Shown piece after piece: positions 8,281-11,000 of a stretch of 11,000 bases of DNA. Position 1 is the first letter of the stretch. Every line of letters begins with the position of its first letter. The DNA comes from Owenia fusiformis (lineage: Eukaryota > Annelida > Polychaeta > Sabellida > Oweniidae), in NCBI GenBank assembly GCA_903813345.2, contig CAIIXF020000413.1, forward strand, positions 64,001 to 75,000, written 5' to 3'. Both the position numbers and the translations under genes were made by a program. Below the pieces are notes generated by a model that saw only the letters and a program-made list of their open reading frames with translations, had not been told where the DNA came from and did no database searches.

Positions 8281-9443
8281 AAAAATTGAGCCAAATTCAT
8301 CCACTTGTATTTGAATTATCAAAGATTATGCCTTTATGAAACATGGTTGCCATTTTGAAATTCAGCTGTCATCTTTAGATTTCTTCTTTAGCAGAGAATG
8401 TCCGTCCAATGGTATCTGGGTTATCAAAGATTACTTTTTTAATGAAAAATGGCAGCCATTTTAGATCAGCTATCGCCTTTGAAATTTCTTCTGAAGCAGA
8501 TCTCCATTTTCCCTAAACATCAGCATATAAAATTAGAACCAAATCCATCCACTAGTATTTGAGTTATCATTAATATCGTTTTTTTACGAAAAATGGCGGC
8601 CATTTTGAAATTCAGTGGCCATCTTGAAAATTTATTTTTGAGCAGAACTTCTTTGTCTCTAGGCATCAGCATATAGAATTTGAACCAAATCTGTCAACTG
8701 GTATTTGAGTTATTAAAGGTTACGTTCTTTTATGAAAAATGGCGGCCATTTTGAAATTTAGCTACCACCTTGAAAATCCCTTCTCAAGCAGAGCTCCTAT
8801 GTCCCTAGGCATCATCATGTAAATTTGAACCAAATCCATTCAATGGTAATTGAGTTATCAGAGATAATGTTTTTTATGAAAAATGGCCGCCATTTTGAAA
8901 TTTAGCTGCCATCTTGAAAATCCTTTCTTGAGCAGAGCTCCTATGTCCCTAGGTATCAGCATCTAAAATTTAAACCAAATCCATTCAATGGTATTTGAGT
9001 AAACAAAGATAATGTTTTTTTACGAAAAATGGCCACCATTTTGAAATTTAGCTGCCATCTTGAAAATCCTTTCTCGAGCAGAGCTCCTATGTCCCTAGGC
9101 ATCAGCATCTAAAATTTGAACCAAATCCATTCAATGGTCTTTGAGTTATCAAAGATAACGTTTTTTTACGAAAAATGGCCGCCATTTTGAAATTTGGTGG
9201 CCATCTTGAAAATGTATTCTTGAGCAAGGCTCCTTTGTACCAAGGCAACAGCATATAAAATTTGAACCAAATCCATCCACTAGTATTTGAGTTATTAAAG
9301 ATTATATTTTTTCCGAAAAATGGCTGCCATTTTGAATTCAGCGGCCATATTGAAAATTCCTTCTCGAGCAGAGGTGCTACACCTATAAGGCATAAGCCTA
9401 TAAAATTTGAATGAAATCCGTCAACTGGTATTTGAGTTATTGC
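8281..9443 (+). repeat. Tandem array, eight ~145-bp units
   Basis: The conserved block AAAATGGC-N-GCCATTTT recurs with its GGC centre near 8345, 8451, 8595, 8741, 8885, 9031, 9177 and 9322. Spacings are 106, 144, 146, 144, 146, 146 and 145 bases, so the first unit has lost about 40 bases. Other shared landmarks are a block close to CCAAATCCATTCAATGG, then TTTGAGTTATCAAAGATAA, GCCATCTTGAAAAT, GAGCAGAGCTCCTATG and CCCTAGGCATCAGCAT. Units 5 and 6 are nearly identical, while the outer units are the most diverged, as expected for arrays homogenised from within. No unit encodes a credible protein. Confidence 0.92.
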
Positions 9444-9452
9444 CCGGACACA

Positions 9453-9479
9453 CGAACGGACGGACGAACGGACGGACGG
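9453..9479 (+). repeat. ACGG-type microsatellite
   Basis: A run of CGAACGGACGG-type tetranucleotides directly follows the last tandem unit and precedes the 3' hairpin. A short ACGG or related microsatellite in this place is typical of tandem-repeat mobile elements in bivalves. Two AACGG interruptions break the pure run. Confidence 0.85.
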
Positions 9480-9487
9480 CTTTTCTA

Positions 9488-9517
9488 TATCCCCCTCGAA
9501 CTTCGTTCGGTGGGATA
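9488..9517 (+). repeat. 3' hairpin of the nested element
   Basis: TATCCCCCTCGAAC and GTTCGGTGGGATA pair around the loop TTC. The stem has TATCCC/GGGATA outside and CGAAC/GTTCG inside, separated by a small unpaired bulge. A hairpin close to the 3' end is a hallmark of Helitron and Helentron-type elements. Its right arm doubles as the inverted copy of the left-end motif at 8251-8262. Confidence 0.7.
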
Positions 9518-9719
9518 ACTAATCAAACTACATGAGGATGTAGCATACTACCAAGATGTTATTTGGTGAAAATATCAATGCAATTGATGATTTGCGATCA
9601 CCGAATGGATTCTGTCTTTTAGTGACGTCACAATTAGGTCACCCAGCTTTAGATGCTTGATTTTGAGAGATTATCTTCTATATTTCGTGCTTTATTGATT
9701 TATTTTTCACGAAAGCGCT

Positions 9720-9908
9720 CTATTTGACTAGATCAACATTCATGCTAAGCACATACCAAGTCTAAGGTCTTACTGACATGATTTAGATAGCGGTTTAGCG
9801 CCCCCCGATTTTGACAAAAACGGGGGGCGCTTATAGGCATCGATGTTTAGTATGAATTTCACCCAAACTTCGCATATATATAGACAAACTCATGATCTAG
9901 TCAAATAG
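9720..9908. repeat. 189-bp inverted-repeat structure in the mariner right arm
   Basis: CTATTTGACTAGATCA at 9720-9735 is a perfect 16-bp inverted match of TGATCTAGTCAAATAG at 9893-9908. The enclosed DNA contains a strong GC-rich hairpin at its centre. The shape suggests a small MITE, but no clear target duplication was seen outside the arms. It may instead be a structural part of this mariner family. Confidence 0.6.
9797..9831. repeat. GC-rich perfect-arm hairpin
   Basis: AGCGCCCCCCG and CGGGGGGCGCT are perfect 11-bp arms. Inside them, after one A-A mismatch, TTTT pairs with AAAA around the loop GAC. Such a G/C-rich stem stands out in this AT-rich window. It lies near the middle of the larger inverted repeat at 9720-9908. 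Confidence 0.85.
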
Positions 9909-10137
9909 GCATACCTGGTAAATATCCGACCCATGGTTTTTATATAAGAAACGACAATATTTTTAGCTCAAAACTGCCACGTGTCCGCCATTTCGTGATT
10001 CCATCATGTCTAATATCATTTCTATATGACGTCATACCAATAAGACGAAATACGTGACAACAGTATCCATAAACAAAATTCCTGAATTCTGATCGCAAAA
10101 GGTCAATTGAAGCAAATTTGAAAAAGTTATGCTACTT

Positions 10138-10164
10138 GTCTCACTAATTAATGATACCCCCTCG
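10138..10164 (-). repeat. Right terminal inverted repeat of the mariner element
   Basis: The stretch GTCTCACTAATTAATG to CCCCCTCG is a perfect reverse complement of 7316-7342. TA at 10165-10166 completes the target duplication. The absence of mismatches between the two ends suggests a fairly recent insertion, or ends kept together by gene conversion. Confidence 0.95.
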
Positions 10165-10235
10165 TAGATCACTGCAGAAGGGAAATATTAATAGAGTTAA
10201 AACTTTTTAAAATTGAAGCATAATAGTAAACTTAC

Positions 10236-10273
10236 AGTTCTTTGACATTCAACATCCTGTGAAACTTTAGGTT
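10236..10273 (-). CDS. AP5Z1: AP5Z1 exon (first visible, 38 nt)
   Basis: On the minus strand a pyrimidine-rich acceptor ending TTTTTTCAG precedes this exon, and the donor ACT|GTAAGTTT follows it. It starts with the last two bases of a split codon, then reads PKVSQDVECQRT and ends on a codon boundary, so it joins in phase to AVRDTIEILDHL in the next exon. That places it just before the conserved helical block, where vertebrate AP5Z1 has a short polar stretch. The exon is small and its residues are weakly conserved, so the call rests on splice sites and phase more than similarity. The exon before it, which must end with one base of a split codon, was not found between 10274 and 11000. Confidence 0.72.
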
Positions 10274-10600
10274 CTGAAAAAAGATAGAAGTACCGAATAA
10301 ATCATGTTACATGTACTCGAAAGATTCCACAAAATGCAACAATGCATTATCTTTTAAACAAATAAAGTGAGACAAATCTTGTTTAGCATAAAGCAGTTTC
10401 ATTAATGTACATGTAGCTTGTCCTAGCCATTTAAAGAACTTGCCCCAGATTTCTACCACTTTTCTGCAGATAGACTTGGACACTTTGTGTTATGTTATGG
10501 ACAGCACATGTTCATTCATTGCTAGATATGGCTCTTATCCTGAAAAAAGGATCCACGGTCCTGTGCTCACACAGTGTAGAACCTTCATTCATGAGAAATA
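10274..10600. other. No gene seen (intron upstream of the first visible AP5Z1 exon)
   Basis: No upstream AP5Z1 exon ending in the required phase was recognised. A plus-strand ORF at 10440-10697 has no known domain and runs into a low-complexity repeat. The region is most likely intron. Confidence 0.5.
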
Positions 10601-10771
10601 CTCAGTTTCAAACACTCCGTTTACTACTCAGCTTCTTAGTTACTCAGTACTCAATTTATGTACTCATTTAAGTCTTAGGTACCTAGTCAGTTTTTAGTTA
10701 CTCAGTACACAGTTTCTCAAGTCAGATTTGCCTATCAGTTTCAGTTAGTCAATTGTTCAGTTAGTCAATTG
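10601..10771. repeat. Degenerate CTCAGT/TTAGT-rich repeat region
   Basis: TTAGTTACTCAGTAC occurs at 10636-10650 and 10694-10708. TCAGTTAGTCAATTG occurs twice with a 16-base period, at 10741-10755 and 10757-10771. Between these the words ACTCAG, AGTCAG and CAGTTT keep recurring. It looks like a worn minisatellite. Nothing was recognised from 10772 to the end. Confidence 0.6.
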
Positions 10772-11000
10772 AATTGACTTTTTGATGTCAAAATCGGCAA
10801 TTTCTAAGGCGAAAATTGAGAAATGGCGATGATAGATCAAACAGGCATTATGAATATGCATGAAATGAATGTGAATATGACTCAATACGAATAGCAGGTT
10901 TAATGTGTGCAGCCAATGATGATTGACTTTATACATGAGAAAGTTCCCTGAAAATACTTTTTGTCAAATTTTATAGAGTAAACACCACAAACTGTAATTT

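Larger units (their letters stand above)
8251..9517 (+). mobile_element. Helentron-like / 'pearl'-like non-autonomous element nested in the mariner
   Basis: The parts occur in the order described for Helentron-type non-autonomous elements and for the pearl elements of bivalves. First is a left-end motif ATCCCACCGAAC (8251-8262) running into the 14-bp palindrome CAAAACATGTTTTG (8262-8275). Next come eight ~145-bp tandem units, then an ACGG-type microsatellite, then a 3' hairpin. GTTCGGTGGGAT at 9505-9516, the right arm of that hairpin, is an exact 12-bp inverted copy of the left-end motif, so the two ends belong to one element. No coding capacity was seen. The class name is inferred from architecture, not from a database match, and the outer boundaries could move by some tens of bases because no target duplication is visible. 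Confidence 0.65.
7316..10164 (+). mobile_element. Mariner-type DNA transposon, non-autonomous, 2849 bp, in an AP5Z1 intron
   Basis: The ends are perfect 27-bp inverted repeats beginning CGAGGGGGTATCATTAATTA, each flanked by TA (7314-7315 and 10165-10166), the target duplication of Tc1/mariner elements. Inside lies a plus-strand ORF for the two-part helix-turn-helix region of a mariner transposase, which confirms the superfamily. A mariner transposase of the usual ~345 residues would need about 650 more bases for the catalytic domain. None can be read in the remaining DNA, which instead holds a nested tandem-repeat element (about 8251-9517) and a hairpin-rich segment. Removing the element and one TA would leave an intron of about 246 bp, close in size to the neighbouring introns. 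Mobilisation would need transposase supplied from elsewhere. Confidence 0.93.
5261..10273 (-). other. AP5Z1: AP5Z1 gene, internal portion (five exons and four introns)
   Basis: This is the visible part of the gene for the AP-5 complex zeta subunit, a large alpha-solenoid scaffold. From family knowledge, AP-5 acts with spatacsin and spastizin on late endosomes and lysosomes, and loss of human AP5Z1 causes spastic paraplegia SPG48. Five exons joined at GT-AG sites give 217 uninterrupted codons. Diagnostic blocks are YFPNIFK followed directly by ILAWNPRSYVVEF across one splice junction, then VFHTLLDLPVVTAAIE; vertebrate AP5Z1 has the equivalents FPNLFKFLAW and LLDLPCLTA. Introns are 3097, 231, 355 and 675 bp. 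The N-terminal and C-terminal coding parts are not seen, so no promoter, start, stop or polyadenylation site can be assigned. Gene identity is strong; the outer limits given here are only the outermost exons detected. Confidence 0.9.

Noticed and set aside
8132-8314. Plus-strand ORF just after the transposase fragment, tested as the missing catalytic domain
   Set aside because: It contains no DD(E/D) motif or mariner signature, and it crosses into the tandem-repeat element.
8281-9443. Possible CRISPR array
   Set aside because: Whole ~145-bp units repeat without unique spacers and the DNA is clearly eukaryotic; it is a tandem array of a mobile element.
9797-9831. GC-rich hairpin as a bacterial-type terminator
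   Set aside because: The context is an animal intron within a transposon, and no T-run follows the stem.
9518-10137. Right arm of the mariner tested in several frames for a transposase C-terminal half
   Set aside because: Frames are broken by stops, and none shows the expected catalytic or PYSPDL-type motifs.
10440-10697. Plus-strand ORF of 85 residues
   Set aside because: It has no domain or homology that I recognise, and its end lies in a degenerate CTCAGT repeat.
1-11000. tRNA or rRNA genes
   Set aside because: No B-box such as GGTTCGAATCC with a matching A-box or cloverleaf was seen on either strand, and no rRNA signature was found.

Overview
The window is AT-rich animal DNA with spliced coding exons, GT-AG introns and several families of DNA transposons and tandem repeats. 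The best guess is a marine invertebrate, probably a bivalve mollusc. The main reason is a repeat element built from ~145-bp tandem units, an ACGG-type microsatellite and a terminal hairpin, a layout well known from bivalve genomes. The species cannot be fixed from the sequence alone.

The only conserved cellular gene I can support lies on the minus strand. It is the middle part of AP5Z1, the zeta subunit of the AP-5 adaptor complex. Five exons are visible, in transcript order 10236-10273, 6976-7138, 6566-6744, 6127-6210 and 5261-5451. They splice in one continuous reading frame (655 nt, 217 complete codons) that follows vertebrate AP5Z1 closely. Both ends of the gene are outside the window: no start codon exon appears above 10273, and no recognisable next exon appears below 5261, so the next intron is probably at least 5 kb.

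Region by region: 1-429 has no gene, only a short direct repeat. 430-1110 is a diverged tandem repeat whose copies carry the palindrome CTCCTTAAGGAG. 1404-1621 is a short hAT-like MITE. 2103-2607 carries three copies of a 14-bp motif in mixed orientation. About 2.6-5.15 kb is AT-rich and non-coding, with two hairpins. 5153-5189 is a tight group of transcription-factor-like motifs. From 5261 upward come the AP5Z1 exons. The intron at 6211-6565 holds a 178-bp MITE, and the intron at 6745-6975 holds a 45-bp tandem repeat.

The intron at 7139-10235 is almost wholly filled by a 2,849-bp mariner-type element with perfect 27-bp terminal inverted repeats and TA target duplications. It retains an open reading frame for the DNA-binding half of a mariner transposase but has no recognisable catalytic half. 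Nested inside it is a Helentron-like ('pearl'-like) non-autonomous element at about 8251-9517, and next to that a 189-bp inverted-repeat structure with a GC-rich hairpin. The window is therefore an ordinary trafficking gene whose introns have been enlarged by nested transposons. The transposon nest, with its motif-rich repeats and stand-alone transposase DNA-binding ORF, is the part most worth a second look.
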